Source: UA16 sp965661575 (GTDB taxonomy: Bacteria; Bacteroidota; Bacteroidia; Flavobacteriales_D; Sanyastnellaceae). From it: a DNA stretch of 34,770 nt. The notes under the pieces were generated by a model. It did no database searches. It saw only the letters and a list, made by a program, of their open reading frames with translations, and was not told where the DNA came from. The stretch spans positions 1-34,770 of the forward strand of contig CBFIEJ010000022.1 in assembly GCA_965661575.1 (NCBI GenBank). The letters run 5' to 3'. Below are positions 23,201 to 32,066 of this stretch, piece by piece (the first letter of the stretch is position 1; each line of letters starts with the position of its first letter). The position numbers and the translations under genes were made by a program.

Positions 23201-26200
23201 CCATCATCATTGGAGGTGAAGTCATTCTCGTCCTTGTCCGTATTGCGCACACCCACCATCACCATCACAACATTAGCAAGGTTCGGATTTCCTTTGACCG
23301 CCAGGCGCGCATTGCTTTCCGAATCCATTGCTGCGTATTCATCAAACAAGGGATAACCCTGAGGTCGTTCAATTTTGAGATTCTGAAGTTTTCGAAACTC
23401 AATGTCGATGTTGTTCTCTTCCGGCCAGATCAAATCCTCATCGCCCGTATTCCACGGTGTTGTCTTCAGCGGGATTTCATATTCATAGTAATTTGACTCG
23501 AAATCGTTGCCCAGACGGACAAAGCATGTAACATCGTCGTCGTTTAGCACTTGATTGTTCGGTCCGGCTTCCGCGTGCACATACATCCGAAGACGTTTGT
23601 ACATCCGCATGTCAAAATTGATATTACGGTACGCTCCCCGCGCATCTCCATCGGCCAAATCACAAACGGCCATTTCCAATGACTGCTCATTCAAGCGCCT
23701 TTGGTTTGCAGTGCCCACGTCAATTTCACGAATAATCCCCGGCGGTGTAACGTAGGGAACAGGTTCTCGATTTCCATTCTCCTCGATGTTCACAGCACTG
23801 ATATTGAAAACGGTCGCAGACGGATCATCTGGTTCTATTTCCTGCGGCCCCGCAAGAGAATTCAAGTAACGACGCCATTCACCCCGGATCAATTCCAATC
23901 GCGCAAAACGCAAAGTCACTGGCTCCGTCCATCCCTTTGCAAACATGCGAATGAATCGAACAGATCGGAAATCCGTGATGCCACCGACACGGTTGTCATA
24001 CTCGCGCACTGGAATCTTGAACTGATACCAACGGATCACCCGCTCTTCGTCATCCGCTGTTGTAACCGTTTGCTCAAACGTATCGGTGATGTAATTTTTT
24101 CCAATGTTGAATTCTCCTAAGTCCTGGGGTCGCAGGGAAACCTTGTACTGGAAATAACTCTCAATCGTTGACAACGTGATGTCCTGGTTGATGTCTTCTG
24201 TGTTCGGAATCGTTGTACTTGTGATTGGATAACCGTCTGGAGAGCCGGTATTGGAATTGTTTTCATAACCATTGTATCGGGAGTAACGCTCCAAAATGGT
24301 CTCCTCGTTGGATTGTGCTTGAGGGTTCCGGAAATACCGAAAATTATCACTGGATGGATCGTCCTGAATCTCAGCATACGCTTCTGGATTCACGTATTCG
24401 GCAACGTCGTTAAGCCATTCGCTAAAGTATCCTCGTTCCGCTGCGTCCGGCATACCGTCCAATCCGACATCCTGCAAATCATACGTACCTGAAGTATTGT
24501 CAAACGCGTTTACGACGTTGAATGTAGAGGGGTCGGGATAGATGCCCCACACACCTTCCAACGTCGGGAGGTCAGGATTGTTTGCCGATGGCAATCCATT
24601 CTCGTAAGAAAGCTGGCTGTCGTTCAGGACATCCTCTGAAACGTTGCCCAAGTTGATGTAGAAATCACCCCCTGTAAAATTCTCAGAATCTTCGTTGAAC
24701 GGATCCATCAACCAAAACTGCATGTATTCGATATTGGCCGCCTCAAAGTCCGTCGTGGTCAGAGCGCGCTGGATTCCAGCCCACCGTGAGGCCGGGTCCT
24801 CAAGTGTTCCTTCTGGAGTAAGCCCCGCAGAAACTCCGTTGGCTCCTTCCGGGACATCATAATTGTAGGGACCGCGCTCATTGGGTCGAAATGTGAAATC
24901 CAGCGTCGGAATATTCGGTGGTGTTCCAGTGGGCAGTTCTCGATTCGGAAAGACCTCGCCTTCCAAGACTTCACGGGTTCGGTGATCACTTTTGATCTCC
25001 GCACTCACCTGCCCGTCTTGCAGGCCACTTCCGCGGAAGAATTGAGGGTCCACCGTGTACCAACTCAATGCTGCTCTGTTGTAATTGTACAGCAGACTGT
25101 CCTCTGCACTTCCCTCTGGAAACAAAGCCGGTTGCAATTTTGGTGTTGAGGCCAAGAACCATCGATTCACGGATCGTATGTCAATGGCTGATTGGCTTCC
25201 TTCAAAATCGTCGATGTAAGCATTTCCATCTTGCCCTATCGCTCGGCTATGACCTGGAATGAGATAGGCGGCCTCAGCGGATATGTCAATGCTGGAGCCC
25301 GATGAGGTCTCATAAAAAGGCAACGCATCAATCAATTCAGTCAGGAAAGGCGCATCGTCTTGGTAACTGAAGTCCGCTCCAAAAATAGAGTTGTTTACGG
25401 GCTCATTGCCGATGTTCACTTTCTGCGTCAACGGTCGTTCACGAAGATTCAGGAAGGTCGCTCCCAAATTGAATCGATCCCCAACAGCGTAGTCAAAGCG
25501 CGTTCCCATCATGGTTTTGGTCTGAATGCTAAAGAGCGAATTACTCTCAAGCGACACCTTGATGTTACGTCCGGACTCCAACAGTCCGTCATTGATGATG
25601 CGCACACGCCCCAATTGATAGTCGACTGTGTAATCTTGGTTCTCGATCAAACGAACACCACCGGCAGTAACGGTCACAGAACCTTCCGGAATGTTCATCG
25701 CCTGCAACGCAATCTCACTGCTCGTTTGACTTTGGAATTCACCCTTGATTCGGAATCGATTCAGAGATGGTATTTGCTGCGCAGCCGTCTTCGTGCTGTC
25801 ATAAAGCGGCTGAAAAACAATGCTCTGAATCAGGTTTGCCGCCAAGTCCGGATCATCCACGCGTTCCTCAATTTCACGCTTCAGATTTGATCCGAAAGGC
25901 TCTACAGATGGGAAGAATATTCGACCATTTTGGCTGTGGATGGTTCCGCCCGTAGTCGCTGCATTGTCAACAAAATCAAAGACACCATCCGGCTGACTCA
26001 TGCCATTGATATCGAGGCGATCCATCCCCAACAATTGGAGTAGTAGCGTACCATCCAGCGGGTTGCGCGGGATGTAATTGAGATCGACTCCTGTGGCCGG
26101 ATCATTGTACCAGATGTTCAACCGAAAGTTCTCTTCGCTGAGTCCAAACGCCTGCATCGAGTAGACGTTTTTCATCATTGTGCGCCACAAGGGTGCGCGC

Positions 26201-27744
26201 GATCCATCACTCAAACGCAACTGGGTGATGCTCGACTTCAGCATCTTCAAAACCAAGGCGCTCGGGGCTGTATACCCATCTTGGGATAGTGTTCCTACTT
26301 GATGTGTTTCACCATTGAGGGTGTACTCATATGCCACCGCCAAGACTTCCGCATTGTTCAACGCCTGGCGCAACGAAATGAAGCCCAAGCGTGAATTGTA
26401 CGTGTATTCCGTTGGCGCGAGCTTTCGCGCGTTTCCGACCCGCTCAAAGTGTATGCCTTGCGTCAGACCAAGTCCCATGGCGCCAATCGCACCATTGGCA
26501 CCTGTAAAGCCCATGACAGCTGAGTTGTTCACCATCATGTCGAACAGCGTGTTGTTTGCATTCGTCGGGTTGGGGCGAATGGCATCCGGGCTTCCCGCCA
26601 ATTCAGCAACGGGCAGGTTGGACGAGATGTAGTTCGGGTTTTCACCTAAATCTGTGAAACCAATCACATTTCGAACGTCCTGGGTGTTGGCTTGGGTATT
26701 GACAACCCACACTTCAATTCGGGTGATGTTTGCTCCTGAACTTGGGACGGGCAAACTGCGCATGGCCTCGTCGTACTCGTCCAAGAAGTATTGGGAGAGG
26801 AAGTAGTGGCGATTCGCTTCATAATCATCCGCTCGAATGTCAAATTCTTGCGTTTGGGCACCTCCGTCAACTTCAATTTCCTTCCGTTCACCTTTTTGCT
26901 GGGAAAACACAGTCGTATTGTAGAGTCGGCCCCACTGCGTTTCCAACTTTACCCCAAAAAGACTTTGACTACCTGTGATCAATGTCCCGGGCAAGGGCAT
27001 CGAAATGTGCCCCGCTTCAAAATTCTTCAGGATGTCATCTTCTTCTCCTTGGAAACCGATGTTCATCTGATTCTCAAAGTCAAAAAGCGCTTCGGTGTTG
27101 TAGTTGGTCCCGAGGTCAATCTTGTCTCCAATCTTTCCACCGATGTTCATTTGAATGCGCTGGTCAAAGTCGAACGTGGTGATGCGCCGCTGGCGTTCTG
27201 GAATTCGGGGGTTTTCAGTGTTGGAAATGTTAACTCCAAAAGTCAATTCTGCAGACCCCTGAGGCTTGATTTCAATCTCGTTGCTGCCAAAAATGGTTTC
27301 AAACAGCTTGCTGTCAATGGTGAGCTTAGGAGCGAAAGCGCGCTCTGCCTCGTCGTCCTCCACTTGCAACTCATTCCAATACTCCGTAAGGTTTCCCTCC
27401 ATATCAAAATTGAGGTATTCATCGAGGGTCAGAAAAGTCGAGGGACGGTACTGGATTGTGTCCCCCACCAGCTGTTGGATGCTGTACATACCCGTCTCCT
27501 CATCCAGAACCACCTCGTAGGTGAAATTACTCGGCCATGCAAAATCGAAACCTGCAGGCGATTCGATGGGATTGAACTGATCTTCACCTCCAAATGGAAA
27601 GGGCAAATCGATGACCAAACTATCATTCCCGGACTCCGCACCATTCGAGTTTTGTGCCCGTCCTGAAAAGGCAACGAACAACAGAGCGACCAGCACCAAG
27701 GTGCTGGGCAGTGCGAGTCTATAGTCTGCCGTCTTTTTCAGCAT
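20260..27744 (-). CDS. sprA: T9SS outer-membrane translocon SprA (Sov)
   Basis: A 2494-residue protein close to the length of Flavobacterium SprA (about 2400), which forms the giant single-chain beta-barrel export channel of the type IX secretion system. A signal peptide (LALPSTLVLVALLFVAFSGRA|Q, about 11-31) is followed by duplicated SprA modules: DQRIQMNIGGKIGDKIDLG and FEAGHISMPLPGTLITGSQS in the first part, MGTRFDYAVGDRFNLGATFL, PGHSRAIG and AYIDDFEGSQSAID in the middle, and barrel-type strands to the C-terminal SGVALRFNLNQ. The ATG at 27744 overlaps the ruvA stop (TGATG); a GTG at 27747 is the alternative. A Gly/Ala/Ser/Lys-rich insert lies at about 1676-1725. SprA exports the PKD protein and other sorted proteins in this window, working with SprE, PorV and the GldKLMN motor encoded elsewhere. 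Confidence 0.97.
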   Translation of the reverse strand: MLKKTADYRLALPSTLVLVALLFVAFSGRAQNSNGAESGNDSLVIDLPFPFGGEDQFNPIESPAGFDFAWPSNFTYEVVLDEETGMYSIQQLVGDTIQYRPSTFLTLDEYLNFDMEGNLTEYWNELQVEDDEAERAFAPKLTIDSKLFETIFGSNEIEIKPQGSAELTFGVNISNTENPRIPERQRRITTFDFDQRIQMNIGGKIGDKIDLGTNYNTEALFDFENQMNIGFQGEEDDILKNFEAGHISMPLPGTLITGSQSLFGVKLETQWGRLYNTTVFSQQKGERKEIEVDGGAQTQEFDIRADDYEANRHYFLSQYFLDEYDEAMRSLPVPSSGANITRIEVWVVNTQANTQDVRNVIGFTDLGENPNYISSNLPVAELAGSPDAIRPNPTNANNTLFDMMVNNSAVMGFTGANGAIGAMGLGLTQGIHFERVGNARKLAPTEYTYNSRLGFISLRQALNNAEVLAVAYEYTLNGETHQVGTLSQDGYTAPSALVLKMLKSSITQLRLSDGSRAPLWRTMMKNVYSMQAFGLSEENFRLNIWYNDPATGVDLNYIPRNPLDGTLLLQLLGMDRLDINGMSQPDGVFDFVDNAATTGGTIHSQNGRIFFPSVEPFGSNLKREIEERVDDPDLAANLIQSIVFQPLYDSTKTAAQQIPSLNRFRIKGEFQSQTSSEIALQAMNIPEGSVTVTAGGVRLIENQDYTVDYQLGRVRIINDGLLESGRNIKVSLESNSLFSIQTKTMMGTRFDYAVGDRFNLGATFLNLRERPLTQKVNIGNEPVNNSIFGADFSYQDDAPFLTELIDALPFYETSSGSSIDISAEAAYLIPGHSRAIGQDGNAYIDDFEGSQSAIDIRSVNRWFLASTPKLQPALFPEGSAEDSLLYNYNRAALSWYTVDPQFFRGSGLQDGQVSAEIKSDHRTREVLEGEVFPNRELPTGTPPNIPTLDFTFRPNERGPYNYDVPEGANGVSAGLTPEGTLEDPASRWAGIQRALTTTDFEAANIEYMQFWLMDPFNEDSENFTGGDFYINLGNVSEDVLNDSQLSYENGLPSANNPDLPTLEGVWGIYPDPSTFNVVNAFDNTSGTYDLQDVGLDGMPDAAERGYFSEWLNDVAEYVNPEAYAEIQDDPSSDNFRYFRNPQAQSNEETILERYSRYNGYENNSNTGSPDGYPITSTTIPNTEDINQDITLSTIESYFQYKVSLRPQDLGEFNIGKNYITDTFEQTVTTADDEERVIRWYQFKIPVREYDNRVGGITDFRSVRFIRMFAKGWTEPVTLRFARLELIRGEWRRYLNSLAGPQEIEPDDPSATVFNISAVNIEENGNREPVPYVTPPGIIREIDVGTANQRRLNEQSLEMAVCDLADGDARGAYRNINFDMRMYKRLRMYVHAEAGPNNQVLNDDDVTCFVRLGNDFESNYYEYEIPLKTTPWNTGDEDLIWPEENNIDIEFRKLQNLKIERPQGYPLFDEYAAMDSESNARLAVKGNPNLANVVMVMVGVRNTDKDENDFTSNDDGLDKCAVVWVNEMRLADFNQKGGWAATAQMNAKLADLGNISVAANMSTPGFGGLEQRIQDRQRETIQGIDASGTIQLGKLLPKKLGITLPMYLGYSQQISTPQFDPLSPDIEMAQQEGLSAQRRENAKTIDQLKSINFSSIKIDPQFGGKNGASSRDRNRERGGAAAGGRASMGKEAGGKDAGGKEGAGEGSARGGSARGGSARGGKSGGSQIGLLKMLDPGNFTGNFSYIESFNRDVNTEFRLNREYRGGLNYNFSHSPKNFKPFGKIGFLRKLDFMKWLTDFNFYLGLKQFTVGSQMNRIYEASRVRNNTQELLGVETNLLINTQVMKTWRWDRTYAVKYDLTKALKFDYNGQAQALVGEPAGEINRENTEEYQLYRDSVIRNLENAGEITTYNHNITGSYKLPFDKLPLVNFISSDIRYQGSFRWDRAPFSQDSIGNTIQNSRNLSLNAQANFSNLYNKVPGVKDLLNPPRRAPSAREIRNEDRDGFGNADEEEKIKFEINPLATIVRLLASVQNVSGSMTRNEGILLPGYNQNARFAGFDSQFLAPGPAFLLGHQNTNWQGDRVNDFATEFAQQGWLQSSAVQNQQYTETYQETFNVRANLEPIKYLKIELTANRNISQNYTSFFRYDEELNDFVYESPNQTGQFSATVMSWNTAFVEDDVDDEFNSETWDYFIKQARIKVSERLNDVTYQLDSPENTGYYSGFGGTSQDVTIPAFVAAYLGVDAADVPLDVFNTPIAPNWRVTFDGLTKNPFFKQYFKRFNLSHSYRSTLTTNYVTNLNFEEDQFGNPTALDQSEFGNYISERQFNVVSLSEQLSPLVGVDMTFNTEAENEPQLKVELKRDRNVAFGLTNLQVTETKSNALVIGFGYKFKDVPNPFIKTYGKLPVKMLKETDLVLRADLNIRDNRTIIRKMEERQNQVTAGQNLISIKMSADLEISDKVTMRAFYDHQITSPYISTSFATSNIRSGVALRFNLNQ
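22571..22716 (-). repeat. Low-complexity Gly/Ala/Lys/Ser-rich insert in sprA with three SARGG repeats
   Basis: Short imperfect tandem units in the DNA encode EAGGKDAGGKEGAGEG and then SARGG three times, followed by GKSGG. It is basic and disordered in character, flanked on one side by an Arg-rich RDRNRERGG stretch. It is bounded by ordinary SprA sequence and probably lies in a loop or plug-adjacent linker. Confidence 0.8.
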
Positions 27745-28340
27745 CACAATCGCTTCAAAGCGTGTTTTATCAAATCCTCCACGGTATCCAAAGCGGGCGA
27801 TTCTTTTAAAATTTGGTCCAAGGTCTTTTCACACCGGTTTCGGTCAAAACCCAGTGTGGTGAGCGCAACTAACGCATCCTGCCGTGAATTATTGCCAGAA
27901 GCTTTTGGCGAGGTCAAAAACGAAGCATCCTCAGAATTTAGAGCACCCACTTTGTCTTGCAAATCGATGATGATCCTTTGCGCTGTTTTTGCGCCGATTC
28001 CTTTCACGCTTTTCATCGCGTTCACATCTCCTTGTTGGATCGCATTTCGAGCTGAGTTGGGATCCATTGAACTCAAAATCATACGAGCCGTGTTGGCTCC
28101 AACACCGCTTACGCCAAGCAGCATCAAGAACAATTCACGCTCTTCGGGTTGAGCAAATCCATAAAGCAATTGTGCATCTTCACGAACCACCAAATGGGTG
28201 TGTAAGTGAACGCTCTCGTCTTGACCAAGTTGCTCATAGGTGTGCAGGCTGATGTGCACCTGGTATCCAACTCCGGCGCATTCAATCACCGCATACGTCG
28301 GAGTTTTCTCCACCAATCTGCCTCTCAAGTGATGAATCAT
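27744..28340 (-). CDS. ruvA: Holliday junction branch migration protein RuvA
   Basis: Tetrameric DNA-junction-binding subunit of RuvABC in recombination repair. The 198 residues have the usual three domains: OB fold (MIHHLRGRLVEKTPTYAVIE, about 1-64), tandem helix-hairpin-helix motifs (GVSGVGANTARMIL and VKGIGAKTAQRIIIDLQDK, about 75-140) and a C-terminal RuvB-contacting domain (DALVALTTLGFDRNRC to the end). The start overlaps the malic enzyme stop by 4 bp (ATGA) and the stop overlaps the sprA ATG by 1 bp, so expression is translationally coupled in both directions. ruvB and ruvC are not in the window. Confidence 0.97.
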   Translation of the reverse strand: MIHHLRGRLVEKTPTYAVIECAGVGYQVHISLHTYEQLGQDESVHLHTHLVVREDAQLLYGFAQPEERELFLMLLGVSGVGANTARMILSSMDPNSARNAIQQGDVNAMKSVKGIGAKTAQRIIIDLQDKVGALNSEDASFLTSPKASGNNSRQDALVALTTLGFDRNRCEKTLDQILKESPALDTVEDLIKHALKRL

Positions 28341-30622
28341 ACTTCTTTTTTGTTTTGAGCATCGACAACGGCAAGACGAACCATGTCATGAATCTCGCGA
28401 ACCGAAGATCCCATTTGAAGCACGTGAAAAGATTTTCTCATTCCCAACAAAATGGGACCTTGCACGTCAATTCCAGCCATTTCTTGCAGCAGTTTGTAAG
28501 CAATATTACCAGAGGCAAGATTCGGAAAAATGAGGGTGTTGACCCGTTTTTCATGCAACGTTGAAAACGGAAAAGATTCTGACAAGAGCTCATCGTTCAA
28601 GGCAAAATTTGCTTGAATCTCACCATCCACAATCAAGTCAGGGTGTTTTTCCTTGAGAATTCGGGCTGCTTCGGCCATCTTCTCCGCGTCAACTCCGCGG
28701 GCGGAGCCAAAGTTGGAATAACTCAACAAAGCGATGCGCGGCACGATACGCAGGCTGCGAACCGCCCGAGCTGTCAACACGGCAATGGACGCAATTTCTT
28801 CAGCCGTTGGGTTGAGGTTGACCGTTGTGTCTGCAAAAAACATTGGGCCTCGCTTGGTCTCCAAGATGTACATCCCGGCCACCTTATCCGCGTCTTCCGC
28901 CTTGCCAATCACTTGCAATGCCGGACGTATCACCGAGGGATAGGTTCTTGTCAATCCCGAAATCAGCGCATCAGCGCGGCCCGTCCGGACCATCATTGCA
29001 CCATAATAGTTACGCTGACGCATCAGACGTTCGCCTTCACGCGCTGTCAAACCGTGACGCATGCGCAACTTGAAAAACTCATCGCCATAGGCCGTTCGAT
29101 TTTCTAGCTCCTCATTCGCCCGGGGATTGATGACCTCAACGCCATCCAATTCAAGATTATGCTCCACGATCAACTCCTCAATCACCGATCGGCGACCCAA
29201 TAAAATAGGGATGGCGATGCCTTCTGCTTTCGCCTGCTCGGCCGCCTTGAGCACTTTGTGGTGATCTCCTTCTGCAAAGACGACGCGCTTGGGCGATTTT
29301 TTGGCGCGATCTGCAATCGTCCTCGCGAGGCCTGAATCGTACCCGATTCGATTCAATAACGCCTTGTGATAGGCCTCCCAATCAAGAATCGGTTCGCGCG
29401 CCACACCTGATTCCATGGCAGCTTTGGCCACTGCTGGGGCAACATAAGTGATGAGTCTTGGGTCGAGAGGTTTGGGAATGATGAGGTCACGACCAAACGC
29501 AAAAGATTGGTGTCCGTAGGCAGCTGCCACTTCATCGGGAACGTTCTCTTTCGCGAGATCTGCAATCGCCCGTACGGCGGCAATTTTCATCGCATCATTG
29601 ATGCTTGTTGAGCGGACGTCCAGCGCACCTCGGAAAATGAATGGAAAACCCAGGACATTATTCACTTGGTTCGGATGATCCGAGCGTCCCGTCGCCATGA
29701 TGATGTCATCCCGCACCTCAAGCGCTTTATCGTATGCAATTTCAGGATCGGGGTTGGCCAGAGCGAACACGATTGGATGGCTCGCCATGGAAGCTACCAT
29801 TGATTGTGTCACTAGCCCTCCCTTGCTTAAACCCAAGAAGACATCAGCCCCCTTCATTGCCGTTTCGAGGTCGGCAAATGAACGATTTCCAGCATATTTC
29901 TGCTTGGACTCAACCAGATTATCTCGCTGTAAGTTGATGTGTCCGCGGCTATCAAAAACATCCACTTGATCTGGAGACATCCCCAACTGCTCATAAAGGT
30001 CCAAGCAACTCATCGCTGCTGCCCCTGCACCACTGACGACGATGCGCACATCCCGAATGTCTTTCCCTGCCAATTCCAATGCATTCAACAAGGCTGCCGA
30101 TGAAATAATCGCAGTACCGTGCTGGTCATCGTGCATAACAGGAATATCCAACTCGGCTTTGAGTCGACGTTCAATCTCAAAGGCTTCCGGAGCCTTAATG
30201 TCTTCTAGGTTGATGCCTCCAAACGTCGGTGCAATCGCTTTTACAGTGGAGACAAAGTGATCGATATCGGAAGCATCCACTTCAATGTCAAAAACATCAA
30301 TGTCTGCGAACACCTTAAACAATACTCCTTTCCCCTCCATGACAGGCTTGCTCGCCTCCGGTCCAATGTCTCCCAAGCCGAGTACAGCTGTGCCATTGGT
30401 AATCACCGCTACAAGATTGCCCTTGGCTGTATATTGATACACATCCTGCGGGTTCTCCGCGATGGCCATGCAGGGCTCAGCGACTCCAGGACTGTAAGCC
30501 AAAGACAAGTCACTCTGCGTGCTGTAGGGCTTGGTGGGCACCACCTCTATTTTACCCTTTCGGCCCCGGCTGTGGTACTCGAGTGCTGCTTTTTTACTAG
30601 ATGAATGCATCTTGTCGCTCAT
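28337..30622 (-). CDS. maeB: NADP-dependent malic enzyme with phosphotransacetylase-like domain
   Basis: Oxidative decarboxylation of malate to pyruvate with NADP+, linking the TCA cycle to NADPH supply. The 761 residues fit MaeB. The malic N-domain has LEYHSRGRKGKIEVVPTKP, SLAYSPGVAEPC, TNGTAVLGLGDIGPEASKPV, FADIDVFDIEVD and MHDDQHGTAI. The NAD(P) fold has IVVSGAGAAAMSCLDLY and FALANPDPEI. A phosphotransacetylase-like domain starts near residue 440 (RVVFAEGDHHKVLKAAEQAK) and runs to the end; in MaeB it is regulatory (acetyl-CoA sensing) and not a catalytic PTA. It is the first gene of the coupled chain with ruvA and sprA. A 55-bp gap separates it from the upstream secreted-protein gene. Confidence 0.96.
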   Translation of the reverse strand: MSDKMHSSSKKAALEYHSRGRKGKIEVVPTKPYSTQSDLSLAYSPGVAEPCMAIAENPQDVYQYTAKGNLVAVITNGTAVLGLGDIGPEASKPVMEGKGVLFKVFADIDVFDIEVDASDIDHFVSTVKAIAPTFGGINLEDIKAPEAFEIERRLKAELDIPVMHDDQHGTAIISSAALLNALELAGKDIRDVRIVVSGAGAAAMSCLDLYEQLGMSPDQVDVFDSRGHINLQRDNLVESKQKYAGNRSFADLETAMKGADVFLGLSKGGLVTQSMVASMASHPIVFALANPDPEIAYDKALEVRDDIIMATGRSDHPNQVNNVLGFPFIFRGALDVRSTSINDAMKIAAVRAIADLAKENVPDEVAAAYGHQSFAFGRDLIIPKPLDPRLITYVAPAVAKAAMESGVAREPILDWEAYHKALLNRIGYDSGLARTIADRAKKSPKRVVFAEGDHHKVLKAAEQAKAEGIAIPILLGRRSVIEELIVEHNLELDGVEVINPRANEELENRTAYGDEFFKLRMRHGLTAREGERLMRQRNYYGAMMVRTGRADALISGLTRTYPSVIRPALQVIGKAEDADKVAGMYILETKRGPMFFADTTVNLNPTAEEIASIAVLTARAVRSLRIVPRIALLSYSNFGSARGVDAEKMAEAARILKEKHPDLIVDGEIQANFALNDELLSESFPFSTLHEKRVNTLIFPNLASGNIAYKLLQEMAGIDVQGPILLGMRKSFHVLQMGSSVREIHDMVRLAVVDAQNKKEV

Positions 30623-30677
30623 ACAATGATTCGGATCTTCCTCTCGTACTATTTAATCTCTCTCAAACGAAAATAAT

Positions 30678-31457
30678 TCAGTGGGCGACCACAAATCGTT
30701 CCGAGATGCCCGTTCCTTGATCTGTTGTCAAAGAAAGGATGTAAAACCCTGCATCCCAATGCGATGCGTCGATGTAAACGACGCCATGCTGGGCTGTGAG
30801 CTGAGTCGTCTCGACCCTGCGACCATTGCTGTCAAAAATGGACATCGTTGCGCTGTTCGCTCCGTTCAAATGGTACGGAAAAGATGAAATTCCCACCACT
30901 GGTTGAGGAAAGATGGGTTCGCCTGAAACGGTTGGATTCTCTTCGCCAACATCAAGGGCACAATTTTCTGCATCCAAGCAGTAAAGAACAGTCTGACATG
31001 TACCAGCATCAACGTCATCTACCGGATGAAAACAATATTCCAACGCCGTTACACCTGCAACTCCGGCAGGATAGTAATCTGCAATGAACGTGGTATCCGT
31101 TTCCTGCGGGGCCAAGGTCACCAAATAAAAGTCATCTTCAAACGAGCTGAATGTACCGAAGGGATAACACAAAGGACCCCAGCAGAAGCGATCGTAGGCG
31201 CCTTCGTTTTCATCGTCAAACGGCAAATTGTAAGGACTAACCAGCTGCGAAATGTATCGCGTAACCTGAAGTTTCAGGGTGTCTTCTGTCAAATTGGTAA
31301 CATCCCAGTGAATAGCAATCTCTGCGTTTTCTGGATCCGAGAGGCTGCCCTCAAAAACCTCAATTGGATCTACTAAAGTGGGTTGTGCAATGACCGTTCC
31401 TGCGACTAGCCCCAGACTCATAGAAACAGCAATGAAAATTGATTTTAGCTCATTCAT
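30678..31457 (-). CDS. Secreted protein with T9SS type A sorting domain
   Basis: A 259-residue protein with signal peptide (MNELKSIFIAVSMSLGLVAG..IAQ). The body looks beta-rich (EIAIHWDVTNLTEDTLKLQV resembles an Ig-like or DUF-type domain about transcription-independent structural roles) and includes six or more cysteines, e.g. DRFCWGPLCYPFG and DAGTCQTVLYCLDAENCALD. The last ~75 residues, from PIFPQPVVG through MSIFDSNGRRVETTQL and DASHWDAGFYILSL to SERFVVAH, form a type A C-terminal sorting domain, so it would be exported by SprA and anchored or released at the surface. I chose the ATG at 31457 because the longer frame from 31658 runs across the divergent promoter region and gene. The function of the body is not recognised. 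Confidence 0.85.
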   Translation of the reverse strand: MNELKSIFIAVSMSLGLVAGTVIAQPTLVDPIEVFEGSLSDPENAEIAIHWDVTNLTEDTLKLQVTRYISQLVSPYNLPFDDENEGAYDRFCWGPLCYPFGTFSSFEDDFYLVTLAPQETDTTFIADYYPAGVAGVTALEYCFHPVDDVDAGTCQTVLYCLDAENCALDVGEENPTVSGEPIFPQPVVGISSFPYHLNGANSATMSIFDSNGRRVETTQLTAQHGVVYIDASHWDAGFYILSLTTDQGTGISERFVVAH

Positions 31458-31462
31458 GTCGG

Positions 31463-31470
31463 CGAAGATA
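31463..31470 (-). promoter_or_regulatory. Candidate -7 box (TATCTTCG) abutting the start at 31457
   Basis: Same octamer and almost the same spacing (5 nt before ATG) as upstream of nadC. One mismatch to TAnnTTTG. No good -33 element is seen. Confidence 0.35.
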
Positions 31471-31565
31471 CCGAGATTGGCTTGGAATTTGCCCCTGAAG
31501 ATGACAACCTTTGGACAGATTCGTTTTAAATTCACCCCGCTCATACCTCCAAGAAACCGAAGAAC

Positions 31566-32066
31566 ATGAAATCCCACATATTTGAAGGCGTAATCGCCCT
31601 CACCCTCATTGCCATCATTAACACCTGTTCTTGGGCTCAAACCTTGCCCACGGTTCAATTGAAAAACATGGCTGGTGAATCCATTTCTACGGGAGATTTG
31701 GTCACAGAGGGAAGCCCCACATTGATTTGCTTCTGGGCGACTTGGTGCAGTCCTTGCAAGCGTGAGCTAAACAATTATGCCGAACTATATGAAGATTGGC
31801 AAGATGAAACCGGAGTCAATATTGTCGCAGTGAGCATCGATGACCAAAGAAGTATTCGGAGGGTGGCTCCCTACGTCAACAGTGTCCTTTGGGACTATGA
31901 TGTTCTTTTGGACCCGAACAAAGATTTCGCGCGAGCGATGCAGGTTGTCAATGTGCCCCACACATTTCTTGTCAACGGTGATGGAGATATTGTTTGGCAG
32001 CACAACAACTACTCGGATGGCGACGAAGAAGAGGTGTACGAGCAACTTTTGAAATGGGCAGAATGA
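31566..32066 (+). CDS. TlpA-family periplasmic thioredoxin
   Basis: A 166-residue protein with an N-terminal signal peptide or anchor (VIALTLIAIINTCSWA|Q) and a TlpA/redoxin thioredoxin fold. The active site is WATWCSPCKRE (about residues 57-67); the cis-proline loop is NVPHTFLV, and LDPNKDFARAMQV lies between them. It likely reduces disulfides of exported proteins in the periplasm, perhaps including its operon partner. The stop overlaps the ATG of the DUF6029 gene by 4 bp. It is divergent from the cysteine-rich secreted protein gene at 30678-31457, a plausible redox client, though that is inference. Confidence 0.92.
   Translation: MKSHIFEGVIALTLIAIINTCSWAQTLPTVQLKNMAGESISTGDLVTEGSPTLICFWATWCSPCKRELNNYAELYEDWQDETGVNIVAVSIDDQRSIRRVAPYVNSVLWDYDVLLDPNKDFARAMQVVNVPHTFLVNGDGDIVWQHNNYSDGDEEEVYEQLLKWAE

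Noticed and set aside
26791..27666. Open frame of 291 codons antisense to sprA
   Set aside because: Shadow of the sprA coding frame; the translation has no recognisable motif, signal peptide or promoter.
31458..31658. Longer start for the secreted type A protein
   Set aside because: It would overlap the divergent thioredoxin gene and bury the signal peptide 67 residues inside the protein.
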